This document shows positions 16,581 through 25,799 of a stretch of DNA of 64,000 bases, piece after piece. The notes under the pieces were generated by a model. It ran no database searches, was not told the DNA's origin, and saw nothing but the letters and a program-made list of their open reading frames with translations. The position numbers were made by a program, and so were the translations under genes. The DNA lies in NCBI RefSeq assembly GCF_003952005.1, contig NZ_QXGJ01000003.1, positions 124,001-188,000 of the forward strand, in the 5' to 3' direction. Each line of letters starts with the position of its first letter. The stretch's first letter is position 1. The DNA comes from Bifidobacterium callimiconis (lineage in GTDB: Bacteria > Actinomycetota > Actinomycetes > Actinomycetales > Bifidobacteriaceae).

Positions 16581-19500
16581 ATGACAGTCAAACCGACCCG
16601 TAGCATGAGTGAGCGTACATTCCAGAAGCACGTGCTCGATGGATTCCAGCAGCATGGCTACACGTACGTATCGTCGTCCATAATGGACGCGAACTTCAAC
16701 CGAGAGACAGCCATTGACGAACAGACGCTGATGGAGTTTCTTACCGAAACCCAGCCCAGGGAGGTCGCCAAAGTCGAACGCCAATACGGTGGGCAATGGA
16801 GTGCGGCTGTCGTCAAGCGTATCGGGCAGGTCATTGCCGATAAAGGCCTGCTCTGGGCATTGCGCAACACTATCGACATGGCACCCGGAGCGAAGTTCCG
16901 TCTACTGTACTTCAAGCCGAGGAACGAGCTGAACCAGACCGCAATGGAGCATTACCGGGCGAACCGGTTCTGTATCACCGAGGAGTTCCATTACGGAACC
17001 ATGAAGGATGATGTGAACAACCGCATCGACGTGGTGCTCATTGTCAACGGGTTTCCGCTCATTACCGTTGAACTGAAGAACCATCAGACCGGTCAGACGG
17101 TCTGTAACGCCATCAGGCAATACATGACTGATCGCAATCCGAAGGAGAAGGTATTCCAGCCGGATCTGCGCTCGCTCGTCCACTTCGCCGTGGACGCGGA
17201 TGCCGCTTACATGACTACGTGGCTGGACGGCAAATCCACACGCTTCCTGCCATACAACCAGGGCAACGGTAAGGACGGTGCCGGCAATCCTTCGGCCGAG
17301 CCGGGCAAGTTCCGCACTTCATACCTGTGGGACAGGGTGCTGACATCGGATTCGCTGCTCGACATCATCGAACGGTACACGCAGATCGTCTACAAGACCG
17401 AGGACGAGCAGGGTCGGAAGATCACGCGCAAGGCACGCTCCACCATGAAGGCCGTGGTCTTCCCCCGCTACCATCAGCTGCACGCGGTTCGTCGACTCAT
17501 GCAGGCGACCACCGCGGACGGTCCGGGGCATAACTATCTCATCCAGCATTCAGCCGGTTCAGGCAAGTCGTATTCCATCGCATGGCTTGCCTATCATCTT
17601 GCATCGTTGACGCACGGGAACGGCGAAGCGTACTTCGATTCCATCATCGTGCTCGTGGATCGCGTGGTGCTCGATAGGCAGCTGCAGGGCACCATCATGA
17701 GCATGTCTCATCAGCAAGGGACGGTGTCCATCGCCAAGGATTCGGCAGGACTACGCGACGCGATCAATAGAGGATCTCGCATCATCATCTCCACAATCCA
17801 GAAGTTCCCGTACATTTACAATCAGACCGACACAGCCGGCAAGACATTCGCCATCATCATCGATGAGGCACATTCCTCGCAAAGCGGAGAGGCGCATCGC
17901 AAGACCAAGCAGGCGCTCGGCGAACATACGGGCTTCAACGTCAGAGTCAACGAATCTGATATTGATGACGCTGACGACGCCTTCGACTGGGACGACAGCG
18001 GCTTGGACGAGGACTCGGACGACGCCGCACTGCAGGTGCGCGGTGAGCTGAACGCTCAAGGAGCGCAACGCAACCTTTCGTTCTACGCATTCACCGCCAC
18101 GCCAAAACCCAGCACACTGGAGGTTTTCGGCACGCGCAACCCCGCAACCGGCAAGCCTGAACCTTTTGACCTGTATTCGATGCGTCAAGCCATCGAGGAA
18201 GGATTCATCCTCGACGTGCTCACGAACTACACAACGTTCAAAACGTACTTCGAGCTCGTCCGAACCACATCAGAGGACCCGAAACGCAAGGCCAGTCGCG
18301 CGAAGAAGGAAATCATGGACTTCGTGAAGCTCGACCCGAGCAACGTGTCCAAGATCTCGGAAATCATCATCGACCACTTCCACGACCATGTGGCGGCATT
18401 GCTCGATGGCCACGGCAAAGGCATGGTGGTGACGTCAAGCCGACGGGCCGCCGCCGAATACTACCGATACATGCTGCACCTTGCCTCGCGACCAGAATAT
18501 TCGGGCGTCAAGCCGGTCGTCGCATTCTCCGGCAAACTCAACATCGACGGCGAGGAGGTGACCGAGGCCACGCTCAACGGATTCCCATCCGGCAAGATCG
18601 CGGAACGGTTCGACACCGACGACTACAACCTTATGATCGTGGCGAACAAGTTCCAGACCGGCTTCGATCAACCGAAGCTATGCGCCATGTACGTGGACAA
18701 AAAACTCACCGGCGTGGCCGCCGTGCAGACACTGTCACGTCTTAACCGCACCTTCCCCGGCAAGAGGGCGCCCATCGTACTGGACTTCGCCAACAATGCG
18801 GAAACCATCCAGGCCGCATTCGAACCGTACTACACACAGACCGAAATCGACCGGGTCACCGACCCGAATGTCATCTATGACATGAAGACGGCACTCGCCG
18901 ACTTCCAGATCTACGATGACACGGACGTCGAATCACTATGCCGAGTCTGGTATGCAAAGCCGGACGCCGATACCATGCCGGAAATCCTACGCATGCTCGA
19001 ACCAGCCAAGAACCGTTTCAACGATCTTGACAACGAAAGCAAGGACGAGTTCCGCAAGCGCGTCCGTAAATTCAACCGAACCTACATGTACGTAACGCAA
19101 CTGATAAGGCTCGACGATGTCGCGCTGCTTCGACTCGACACGTACCTGCGGTTCCTCAGCCGTGAACTCCTCTCCGAACGCGAGGACGAGGAGCCCATTG
19201 ACGGCATGATCGCTGTGGCGAAGCTGGAGATCAAATCCAAGGAAAAGTCACAGAACATCAGTCTGACCGGCGGCGATCCAGTGAGGAACAACGCCGGAAC
19301 AGTGGGCGTAGGCAAGCCGAATGACGAACAGGACCTGTTGTCCTCGATCATCGAAGCACTCAATGAACTGTTCGGCACTGACTTCGGTACTCCCGCGAAG
19401 CAATCCATTGGAAGCATGAAAGCCATACTCGACACCAATGAAACCCTGAGCAGACAAGCACGGAGCAATTCCCGCGCCGACTTCAAATCCGTATTCGAAG

Positions 19501-19658
19501 ACGCATTCTACGCAGCGTTGTTCAGCACTCAGGGCGAAAACGAAGAACTATTCCGTCGTCTGACCAGTGATACCGAGGAAGGTCATCAGGGTCTGAATCT
19601 GGTGTTGGTTTCCATGCTCAACGACTACTACAACCGCCGACACAGTGGAAATAAGTAA
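16581..19658 (+). CDS. hsdR: Type I restriction enzyme endonuclease/translocase subunit HsdR
   Basis: The 1025-aa motor and nuclease subunit cleaves DNA after ATP-driven translocation when bound to HsdM2HsdS. The N-terminal PD-(D/E)xK nuclease is visible as RIDVVLIVNGFPLITVELKN (ELK near residue 162). Walker A is QHSAGSGKSYS near 322, motif II (DEAH) is IIIDEAHSSQSG near 426, followed by FYAFTATPKP and the second RecA domain with VANKFQTGFDQP and QTLSRLNRTFPGK. An acidic insert (about residues 455-485, DDADDAFDWDDSG) separates parts of the motor. The ATG at 16581 follows GGAGGAATAGC and lies 1 bp after the hsdS stop; an earlier in-frame GTG has no ribosome site. The gene looks intact even though hsdM is not. 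Confidence 0.95.
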   Translation: MTVKPTRSMSERTFQKHVLDGFQQHGYTYVSSSIMDANFNRETAIDEQTLMEFLTETQPREVAKVERQYGGQWSAAVVKRIGQVIADKGLLWALRNTIDMAPGAKFRLLYFKPRNELNQTAMEHYRANRFCITEEFHYGTMKDDVNNRIDVVLIVNGFPLITVELKNHQTGQTVCNAIRQYMTDRNPKEKVFQPDLRSLVHFAVDADAAYMTTWLDGKSTRFLPYNQGNGKDGAGNPSAEPGKFRTSYLWDRVLTSDSLLDIIERYTQIVYKTEDEQGRKITRKARSTMKAVVFPRYHQLHAVRRLMQATTADGPGHNYLIQHSAGSGKSYSIAWLAYHLASLTHGNGEAYFDSIIVLVDRVVLDRQLQGTIMSMSHQQGTVSIAKDSAGLRDAINRGSRIIISTIQKFPYIYNQTDTAGKTFAIIIDEAHSSQSGEAHRKTKQALGEHTGFNVRVNESDIDDADDAFDWDDSGLDEDSDDAALQVRGELNAQGAQRNLSFYAFTATPKPSTLEVFGTRNPATGKPEPFDLYSMRQAIEEGFILDVLTNYTTFKTYFELVRTTSEDPKRKASRAKKEIMDFVKLDPSNVSKISEIIIDHFHDHVAALLDGHGKGMVVTSSRRAAAEYYRYMLHLASRPEYSGVKPVVAFSGKLNIDGEEVTEATLNGFPSGKIAERFDTDDYNLMIVANKFQTGFDQPKLCAMYVDKKLTGVAAVQTLSRLNRTFPGKRAPIVLDFANNAETIQAAFEPYYTQTEIDRVTDPNVIYDMKTALADFQIYDDTDVESLCRVWYAKPDADTMPEILRMLEPAKNRFNDLDNESKDEFRKRVRKFNRTYMYVTQLIRLDDVALLRLDTYLRFLSRELLSEREDEEPIDGMIAVAKLEIKSKEKSQNISLTGGDPVRNNAGTVGVGKPNDEQDLLSSIIEALNELFGTDFGTPAKQSIGSMKAILDTNETLSRQARSNSRADFKSVFEDAFYAALFSTQGENEELFRRLTSDTEEGHQGLNLVLVSMLNDYYNRRHSGNK

Positions 19659-19662
19659 GGGT

Positions 19663-19720
19663 AATGGTTTCGGCCGGTAGACATACTATCTGGTCTGTCT
19701 ACCGGCCGAAACCATTTGTT
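19663..19720. terminator. Strong bidirectional terminator closing the restriction island
   Basis: 21-bp perfect arms (19663-19683 and 19695-19715), an 11-nt loop and a T-rich 3' side. It separates hsdR from the convergent ispG gene. Confidence 0.9.
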
Positions 19721-19741
19721 ATGCAGAGGTCGGGCACCCCG

Positions 19742-21025
19742 TCACGCGGTATGGTGCTTGCCGTCGGAGGTGATCGGGACGACGACGGGCTCGGTGCCGT
19801 CGAGCGTGCGGCCCTCGGCCTCGGCCTGGTCCTTCATGTGTTCGGCGATCTCGTGGGCCTTGTCGAGCAGCGTGTCAACGATCTGGTCCTCGGGCACGGT
19901 CTGGATGACCTTGCCCTTGATGAAGATCTGGCCCTTGCCGTTGCCGGACGCCACGCCGAGATCGGCCTCGCGGGCCTCGCCCGGACCGTTGACGATGCAG
20001 CCCATCACGGCCACGCGGATCGGCGCGGTGATGCCCTTGAGTCCGTCGGTGACGGCGTTGGCCAGCTGGATCACGTCCACCTGGGCGCGGCCGCAGCTCG
20101 GGCAGGAGATGATGTCGAAGTGGCGTGCGCGCAGACCCATGTATTCGAGCAGCTTGCAGCCGACCTTGACCTCCTCGACGGGCGGCGCGGACAGGGACAC
20201 GCGGATCGTGTCGCCGATGCCCTCGGCCAGCAGCGCGCCGAACGCGAGGCACGACTTGATGGTGCCCTGCCAAGCTGGGCCGGCCTCGGTGACGCCGAGG
20301 TGCAGCGGCCAGTCGCCCTTGGAGGCGAGCAGACGGTAGGTCTGCACCATGGTGATCACGTCGTGATGCTTCACGGAGATCTTGAAGTCGTGGAAGCCGA
20401 CGTCCTCGAACAGGCGCGCTTCCTTGAGGGCGGACGCCACGAGCGCCTCGGGGGTGGGGCCGCCGTACTTGGCGTACAGCTCCTTGTCGAGAGAGCCGGC
20501 GTTCACGCCGATGCGCAGGCTGATGCCGGCGTCGGTGGCCGCCTTGCAGATGTCCGGCCCCACCTGATCGAACTTGCGGATGTTGCCGGGGTTCACGCGC
20601 ACGGCCGCGCAGCCGGCGTCGATGGCCTGGAACACGTACTTCGACTGGAAGTGGATGTCGGCGATCACGGGGATCGGCGACTTGGCGACGATGGCGGGAA
20701 GCGCGTCGGCGTCGTCCTGGCTGGGCACGGCCACGCGCACGATGTCGCAGCCGGCCTGCGCGAGTTCGCCGATCTGGCGGAGCGTGGCGTTCACGTCGGC
20801 GGTCACGGTGTTCGTCATCGACTGCACGCTGATGGGCGCGCCGCCACCTACGGGCACGGGGCCCACCATGATGCGGCGAGACTTGCGCCTCGGGTGCAGG
20901 GGGGATTCGGCGATGGACGGCTCCCCCGTCTTGCGGAACGGCTTGGCGCCGTCCGCGGCGGTATCCATGGCCACGGTATCGGTCGTATTCGTTTCAGTCA
21001 CGTTCGTTTCAGTCACGTCAGTCAC
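19742..21025 (-). CDS. ispG: 4-hydroxy-3-methylbut-2-enyl diphosphate synthase (IspG/GcpE)
   Basis: [4Fe-4S] enzyme of the MEP isoprenoid pathway that converts methylerythritol cyclodiphosphate to HMBPP. The cluster region is clear: [13 protein letters not shown] and, about 35 residues on, [11 protein letters not shown]. The N-terminal barrel has the blocks [17 protein letters not shown] and RVNPGNI. At 427 aa it carries about 50 extra N-terminal residues, the first part a Thr-rich stretch ([15 protein letters not shown]) coded by a 15-bp tandem repeat; the true start may therefore be internal. The GTG at 21025 overlaps the dxr stop (GTGA), indicating a dxr-ispG operon. Confidence 0.95.
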   Translation of the reverse strand: MTDVTETNVTETNTTDTVAMDTAADGAKPFRKTGEPSIAESPLHPRRKSRRIMVGPVPVGGGAPISVQSMTNTVTADVNATLRQIGELAQAGCDIVRVAVPSQDDADALPAIVAKSPIPVIADIHFQSKYVFQAIDAGCAAVRVNPGNIRKFDQVGPDICKAATDAGISLRIGVNAGSLDKELYAKYGGPTPEALVASALKEARLFEDVGFHDFKISVKHHDVITMVQTYRLLASKGDWPLHLGVTEAGPAWQGTIKSCLAFGALLAEGIGDTIRVSLSAPPVEEVKVGCKLLEYMGLRARHFDIISCPSCGRAQVDVIQLANAVTDGLKGITAPIRVAVMGCIVNGPGEAREADLGVASGNGKGQIFIKGKVIQTVPEDQIVDTLLDKAHEIAEHMKDQAEAEGRTLDGTEPVVVPITSDGKHHTA

Positions 21026-22290
21026 GATTTGTTGTCTATCAGATGATCGGCGAGTCGGCGGGCGGTTTCCTCGAGTCGGCTCATTTCCTCCACGGACTCG
21101 AACAGGGGGGCACTCCTCAGTTCGGTGTCCATCTCGTCGAGCACCTCACGAACGGTGTCGACGATGCCGAGGTAGGGCAGGCGACGTTCAAGGAACGCGT
21201 GCACGGCCTGTTCGTTCGCGGCGTTGAGCACGGCCGTATGCTTCTCGGATGCGGCGAGGCAATGGCGGGCAAGACTTACCGCGGGGAAGGTCTCATCGTC
21301 CAGCGGTTCGAACGTCCACTGGGCGGCCTGCGTCCAATCGCACGGCTTGGCGACGTTCCCCAGACGGTACGGTGCGGACAGGCCGAGCGCGATGGGCAGG
21401 CGCATGTCGGGCGGCGACGCCTGGCTGATGGTGGCGCCGTCGCGGAACTCCACCATGGAGTGCACGATGGACTGCGGGTGCACGGTCACGCTGATATGGT
21501 CCGGCGGCACGTCGAACAGACGGCTCGCCTCGATGACTTCCAGGCCCTTATTCATCAGGGTGGACGAGTTGATGGTGACGACCGGTCCCATGTTCCACGT
21601 GGGGTGGTTGAGCGCCTGTTCGGGGGTCACGTCGGCCAGTTCGCTGCGGTGACGGCCGCGGAACGGACCGCCGGACGCGGTGACGACGAGGCGTTCCACC
21701 TCGCCGTGCGTGCCCGAGCGCAGCGACTGCCAGATGGCGGAATGCTCGGAGTCGACGGGATTGATCTGCTTGGCGCGGATCTGCGCGTCGAACAGCAGAT
21801 GACCGCCGGCGACCACGGACTCCTTGTTGGCCAGGGCGAGCTGGGATCCCGCCTGCAGGGCGGCGATCGACGGTTCGAGGCCGATCGATCCGGTGATGCC
21901 GTTGAGCACCACGTCCGCGCCGATGCCGGCGATGTCGATGACGGCCTGGTGGCCGGCGGTCACCTCGACGTCCGTGGCGCCTTCCCGGGCGAGCGCTTCG
22001 CGCAGCGCGGGCAGCGCGGATTCGTTATGTACGGCCACGTGGCGGACGTGGAAACGTGCGGCCTGGCTGGCGAGCAGGTCCACATGGGCGCCGCCGGCGG
22101 CGAGTGCCACGACGTCGAATCGTTCGGGATGGCGTGCGATGACGTCGAGTCCCTGGGTGCCGATCGATCCGGTGGATCCGAGGATGACGACGGTGCGGTG
22201 CCAGTCGTCGTTCTCGTTCGGCAGGGTCGGATCGGGGAAGTTGGTTGATGGGGTCATGATGCGTGTGTTCTGTGCGTTGTGGTCAAGCAC
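21022..22290 (-). CDS. dxr: 1-deoxy-D-xylulose-5-phosphate reductoisomerase
   Basis: NADPH-dependent enzyme of the MEP pathway (DXP to MEP). The Rossmann motif is [41 protein letters not shown] and the active-site SASGGPFRG block follow, with the metal and phosphate residues in LNHPTWNMG. At 422 aa it has about 30 extra N-terminal residues. Two starts are possible: the GTG at 22290, 3 bp after the stop of the DivIVA-domain gene with AAGGAA upstream, or the ATG at 22257. Followed by ispG. Confidence 0.95.
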   Translation of the reverse strand: MLDHNAQNTRIMTPSTNFPDPTLPNENDDWHRTVVILGSTGSIGTQGLDVIARHPERFDVVALAAGGAHVDLLASQAARFHVRHVAVHNESALPALREALAREGATDVEVTAGHQAVIDIAGIGADVVLNGITGSIGLEPSIAALQAGSQLALANKESVVAGGHLLFDAQIRAKQINPVDSEHSAIWQSLRSGTHGEVERLVVTASGGPFRGRHRSELADVTPEQALNHPTWNMGPVVTINSSTLMNKGLEVIEASRLFDVPPDHISVTVHPQSIVHSMVEFRDGATISQASPPDMRLPIALGLSAPYRLGNVAKPCDWTQAAQWTFEPLDDETFPAVSLARHCLAASEKHTAVLNAANEQAVHAFLERRLPYLGIVDTVREVLDEMDTELRSAPLFESVEEMSRLEETARRLADHLIDNKS

Positions 22291-22293
22291 GTG

Positions 22294-23955
22294 TTATCGC
22301 GTTTCCTTGTCGTCGTCCGGAGAGGGGAAGGTGAGGTTCGGGATGTGGAAGTCCACCGCGGGGATCGAACTGGTGTCGAGCAGCGAGGAGAAGTAGTCGT
22401 CGGGGTCGGGCTTGCGGGCCGTGGAGGACGTATCGTGGTCCGCCGTCGTGGCCTGGGGCCGTGACGGGGCCGCGGGCGCCGGGGCTGGCGTGGGAGCGGA
22501 CGTGGATGCCTCGACCGGGGTCGCCGGCGTTCCTCCCACGACGCCCGATTCGATGGACGGGTAGCTGATGTGCCGTCCGTGGTGGGTCTCGACGGGAGTC
22601 GAGGGTGCGGACGACGAACCGTAGGACGGCGTGGGCTCGGGCTCATATGCCGGTGCGGCGTACGACGGTGCGGGCTGAACCGGGGTATCCGTCGTCGTGT
22701 ACGACGGGGTGGTGGGTTCGGCGATCGGAGCGGAGGCGGGTGCCTCGACCGGGGTCGCCAGCGTCTGTGCCTGAACGGGGAACGACGGCGGCGTGGCCGT
22801 CGAGGCGGCGAAGGTGAACTGCGGGACGGTGTTTTCGACCGGACGCGGGAGCGTGGTGGTGGGCGTCTCGTTGGCCGCCGGGAATGCGGGAGCCGCGGAT
22901 GCCGCAGGATTCGACGGCGTCTCGGGGAACAGCGGAGCCACCGCCGGGGTCTGTGCCGGGGCGGGCTTCTCGGCCGCGGAGTTCATCAGACCGTTGAGGG
23001 ATCCGGTCACGGCGGCTGCCGGAGTGTCGGCGGCCGGAGAGGTGTCGGACACACCGCTGAAGATCTCGGTCTCCGCTTCGCGAAGGTTGTAGAAGGAGTC
23101 GTCACGCTCACGCTCACGTTCCGTGCGCGCATCGTCGGTCTCCGTGGCGGATGCGGCGGCCGCGACAGGGGCGGATGCCTCCGCAACCGCGGCGGCCGGT
23201 GCTGCGACGGAGGCCGCCACGGTCAGCGGGGCGGCGGGCGCCTCAACGGGGGCGGGCTGCGCGGCGGGCTGGATGGATGGGGCCTCGGCGGCTCCGGAAG
23301 CGGGGAACAGCGTGCCTTCCAGACGGGCGAAGGATTCGAGACGGGCCAGCACCTGGATGGCGCGGTTGAGGTAGGCGTCGACCTGACGTTCGCTGTAGCC
23401 GCGTTTGCCGGTGCGCTGCGTAAAGATGATGTTGGACACTCGCGTGGAGGTCAGTTCGGCATCGATCTTGCGTACGGCGTCGCTTTCGCGCTCCTCGGTC
23501 TCGCCGAGCTCACGCTTGATCTTGCCGACCACCTGATTGACCAGACGGTCGACCTGCTTGCGATCGTAGGAGGGATGGCGGGATGCACCCGGATCGAATC
23601 GGTTCTTGGCCGGACGGTCGGCACGCCCGTACAGGCTGTGCGCCAGCTGCTCGGTGGCGGCACGCCATGCCACGCGGCCGAACTGGGTGACGTCCCATTG
23701 GGTCTGCTTGTCGACCACGGCCTTTTCCAGACGATTGAGAGCCGCGTCCACCTGGGAGATCACGTAGCCGTCCTTTTCCAGTGCGAACGACACGTTCTGG
23801 ATGTCTTCCTGGCTCATCTTCGGCTCGTCGTCCTCATACAGGGTGTGGGCGCGCTCCAGGAATGCGTCCACCTGCCCGACGTCATAGCCCCACTTACGCT
23901 TGCCTGCGCGAGCGATCGTCGCGCTATTGCGCTCTGCCGCGGGCTTCCGTGCCAT
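22294..23955 (-). CDS. DivIVA-domain protein with four Q-V-D motifs and a long Pro/Ala-rich tail
   Basis: The N-terminal 230 residues hold four copies of the short DivI1A-type motif: KWGYDVGQVDAFLERA, DGYVISQVDAALNRL, SYDRKQVDRLVNQV and RGYSERQVDAYLNRA. DivIVA-like proteins (Wag31 in actinobacteria) form coiled coils at curved membranes and organise polar growth. Residues about 250-540 are low-complexity Ala/Pro/Thr/Glu-rich sequence with no fold visible, followed by a short acidic tail (DDDKETR). The ATG at 23955 is preceded by AAGGAGGT, the best ribosome site in the region. It directly precedes dxr. A scaffold or cell-pole role is inferred; it is not a typical Wag31. Confidence 0.75.
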   Translation of the reverse strand: MARKPAAERNSATIARAGKRKWGYDVGQVDAFLERAHTLYEDDEPKMSQEDIQNVSFALEKDGYVISQVDAALNRLEKAVVDKQTQWDVTQFGRVAWRAATEQLAHSLYGRADRPAKNRFDPGASRHPSYDRKQVDRLVNQVVGKIKRELGETEERESDAVRKIDAELTSTRVSNIIFTQRTGKRGYSERQVDAYLNRAIQVLARLESFARLEGTLFPASGAAEAPSIQPAAQPAPVEAPAAPLTVAASVAAPAAAVAEASAPVAAAASATETDDARTERERERDDSFYNLREAETEIFSGVSDTSPAADTPAAAVTGSLNGLMNSAAEKPAPAQTPAVAPLFPETPSNPAASAAPAFPAANETPTTTLPRPVENTVPQFTFAASTATPPSFPVQAQTLATPVEAPASAPIAEPTTPSYTTTDTPVQPAPSYAAPAYEPEPTPSYGSSSAPSTPVETHHGRHISYPSIESGVVGGTPATPVEASTSAPTPAPAPAAPSRPQATTADHDTSSTARKPDPDDYFSSLLDTSSIPAVDFHIPNLTFPSPDDDKETR

Positions 23956-24078
23956 AGTATCGACCTCCTTGGCCGCATGATCATCCGGTTTGACTATAAG
24001 CCACATTACGTGATTGCGCGGTCAATTGCGACGGGCGACTCCCGGTGCGACCGGAGCGCAAACCGCCCGTAAACGCAA

Positions 24079-24104
24079 AGAACCGTTGAATTCTCAACGG
24101 TTCT
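24079..24104 (-). terminator. Hairpin terminator downstream of tRNA-Val
   Basis: 11-bp arms (24079-24089 with 24094-24104) around AACCGTTGA; on the minus strand it is followed by CTTTGCGTTT. Confidence 0.6.
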
Positions 24105-24109
24105 CATTG

Positions 24110-24183
24110 TGGGTGATGAGGGACTCGAACCCCCGACATCCACCGTGTAAAGGTGGCGCTCTAACCAACTGAGCTAATCACCC
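24110..24183 (-). tRNA. tRNA-Val (anticodon TAC)
   Basis: Read on the minus strand the gene starts GGGTGATTAGCTCAGTTGG and ends ATCACCC plus an A discriminator. The 7-bp acceptor stem pairs fully, the T arm GGGGG-TTCGAGT-CCCTC is present, and the anticodon stem CCACC/GGTGG encloses TTTACAC, giving anticodon TAC. CCA is not encoded. Confidence 0.97.
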
Positions 24184-24300
24184 GGGTCATCGTCCGTGCC
24201 TTGTGGCGCGGCGTGCCATAAAAGAATATCATCCCGTCGGACAAAATCACGGATTATCCGCACATGTCGTGCCGACGGGATGTTGTCGACGTATCGAGGC

Positions 24301-24720
24301 CTACTGGCGGCCCTTGCCGAAGGCGCGCAGACGAACGGCGTTCCAATCGGAGTTCAGCGTCTGCGGCGTTGCGGCGTTCATGCCCGAGGTCTTGGCGGCG
24401 TTGTCGATGGTGGTAGCGGCCGCGGCTCCTTCGCGTCCGGGCTTCGGAGTGAGCACCCAGAAGGGGCCACCCTCGTTCAGCACGTCCACCGCATCCATGA
24501 TCGTGTCGGACAGACCGTCCTCGTCATCACCATCGCGCCACCACAGGATCACACCATCGACCGGGGAATCGTAATCCTCGTCGACCAGATCCTCGCCGGT
24601 GACGGATTCGATGCTTTCACGCACGGATTCGTCAACGTCGTCATCCCATAGCCACTCCTGGACGATGTCGCCGGAATGGAAACCAAATACGTCAGCCTCT
24701 TGCCTAGTAGTTTCAACCAC
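24301..24720 (-). CDS. DUF3052 family protein
   Basis: A 139-aa acidic protein of an actinobacteria-specific family: VETTRQEADVFGFHSGD, QEWLWDDDVD and GPFWVLTPKPGREG are typical. The function is unknown. The GTG at 24720 is preferred because the family usually begins at this point and TATGCT sits 6 nt upstream, as in leaderless bifidobacterial genes; an ATG 10 codons earlier overlaps that box. It is flanked by tRNA-Val and the Lon-like protease gene. Confidence 0.85.
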   Translation of the reverse strand: MVETTRQEADVFGFHSGDIVQEWLWDDDVDESVRESIESVTGEDLVDEDYDSPVDGVILWWRDGDDEDGLSDTIMDAVDVLNEGGPFWVLTPKPGREGAAAATTIDNAAKTSGMNAATPQTLNSDWNAVRLRAFGKGRQ

Positions 24721-24814
24721 GAGAACAGCATAGCAATACGCGACGAACATTGCGGTAACAAACGCGATCGACGCGAGCGTGTCCGCCCGACGTACGCAAT
24801 GACGTGCACGGCGG

Positions 24815-25678
24815 TCAGCCGACCGTGCAGTGCGGCAGGGAATCCCCCTTGCCCTGGCCGATCTTCACCAATGCGGCGTACGCCTCGGCAAGCGTATCGA
24901 CCTGCACGTCGCGAATGCCGTCCGGCACATGGCCGACCACCTCGTCGCAGTTGTCCTTGGGAGCGAGGAACCATGTGGCGCCGTCGCGTTTGGCACCGAT
25001 CATCTTCAGACGGATGCCGCCGATGGCGCCGACCTTGCCCTTGTCGTCGATGGTGCCCGTGCCGGCGATCGTCTTGCCGCCGGTCTCGTTCGCGGCGGTC
25101 AGCTTGTCGATCACGCCCAGCGTGTACATGAGCCCGGCCGAAGGACCGCCAATCTCGTCGACGTTCATGGAAACCTTCACATTCGAGGTGTCCACTCCTT
25201 GAGACGACAGGAACGCGAGCGCCTGCGACGATGCGGAGTCCTGCGCGCCGGTCATCTCGTGCTTCGCCTTGTCGGTGTATTCCTCCACGCTCTGGTTCGG
25301 CGGGATCACCGCCTCGCGCGGCAGCACGCCGGACTGCGGGTTGAGCCATGCGGCCAGCACCTCCGCGTTGATCGCCGGGGAGCTGACGCCGTAGCTGTTG
25401 ACCGTGGTCAGCAGCAGTTTTCCGGAGTCCTTATGGGTTTCAGCTCCCTTGATCACGATCATCTCGGCGCTCTTGCCGTTCTCCAACGTGACCGTGCCGA
25501 GCACGTCGCGGGTGGGACCGGGTCCTTCGGTCACAAAGGCGCTGGGCATGCACAGCAGCACCACGCACAGCACCACGCCGATCAGTCCCAGGTTGTAGCG
25601 CAGACCGCTCCTGAGGAAATGCCCCACGAGCCGTTCGACTATGGTGCTCTCGGTGAACTTGCCGTGTCCGAAGTGCAT
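24815..25678 (-). CDS. Membrane-anchored PDZ/Lon-like serine protease (YlbL family)
   Basis: The 287-aa protein has one N-terminal membrane helix (NLGLIGVVLCVVLLCMPSAF), a PDZ-like region, and a C-terminal Lon proteolytic domain with the catalytic Ser in EIGGPSAGLMYTLGVID and the dyad Lys in IRLKMIGAKRDG. These proteins cleave substrates near the outer face of the membrane; the target here is unknown. The ATG at 25678 lies 9 nt after GGAGGT; an ATG 3 codons upstream directly abuts that site. It is divergent from the metalloprotease gene, a pairing I recall being conserved in other actinobacteria. Confidence 0.88.
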   Translation of the reverse strand: MHFGHGKFTESTIVERLVGHFLRSGLRYNLGLIGVVLCVVLLCMPSAFVTEGPGPTRDVLGTVTLENGKSAEMIVIKGAETHKDSGKLLLTTVNSYGVSSPAINAEVLAAWLNPQSGVLPREAVIPPNQSVEEYTDKAKHEMTGAQDSASSQALAFLSSQGVDTSNVKVSMNVDEIGGPSAGLMYTLGVIDKLTAANETGGKTIAGTGTIDDKGKVGAIGGIRLKMIGAKRDGATWFLAPKDNCDEVVGHVPDGIRDVQVDTLAEAYAALVKIGQGKGDSLPHCTVG

Positions 25679-25799
25679 GTTCGGCATACCTCCAATACTA
25701 TGGATGCAAAAGACTTCCCGAATGCCTAGGGTACCCGGGCCGTCTTGACGATAATGAACCCCGGCGCACGCCATGCGCCCAGCGAACGATGGTGAAGGT

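Noticed and set aside
24720..24750. Upstream ATG of the DUF3052 gene
   Set aside because: It would put the likely -10 box inside the coding sequence; the family begins at the downstream GTG.
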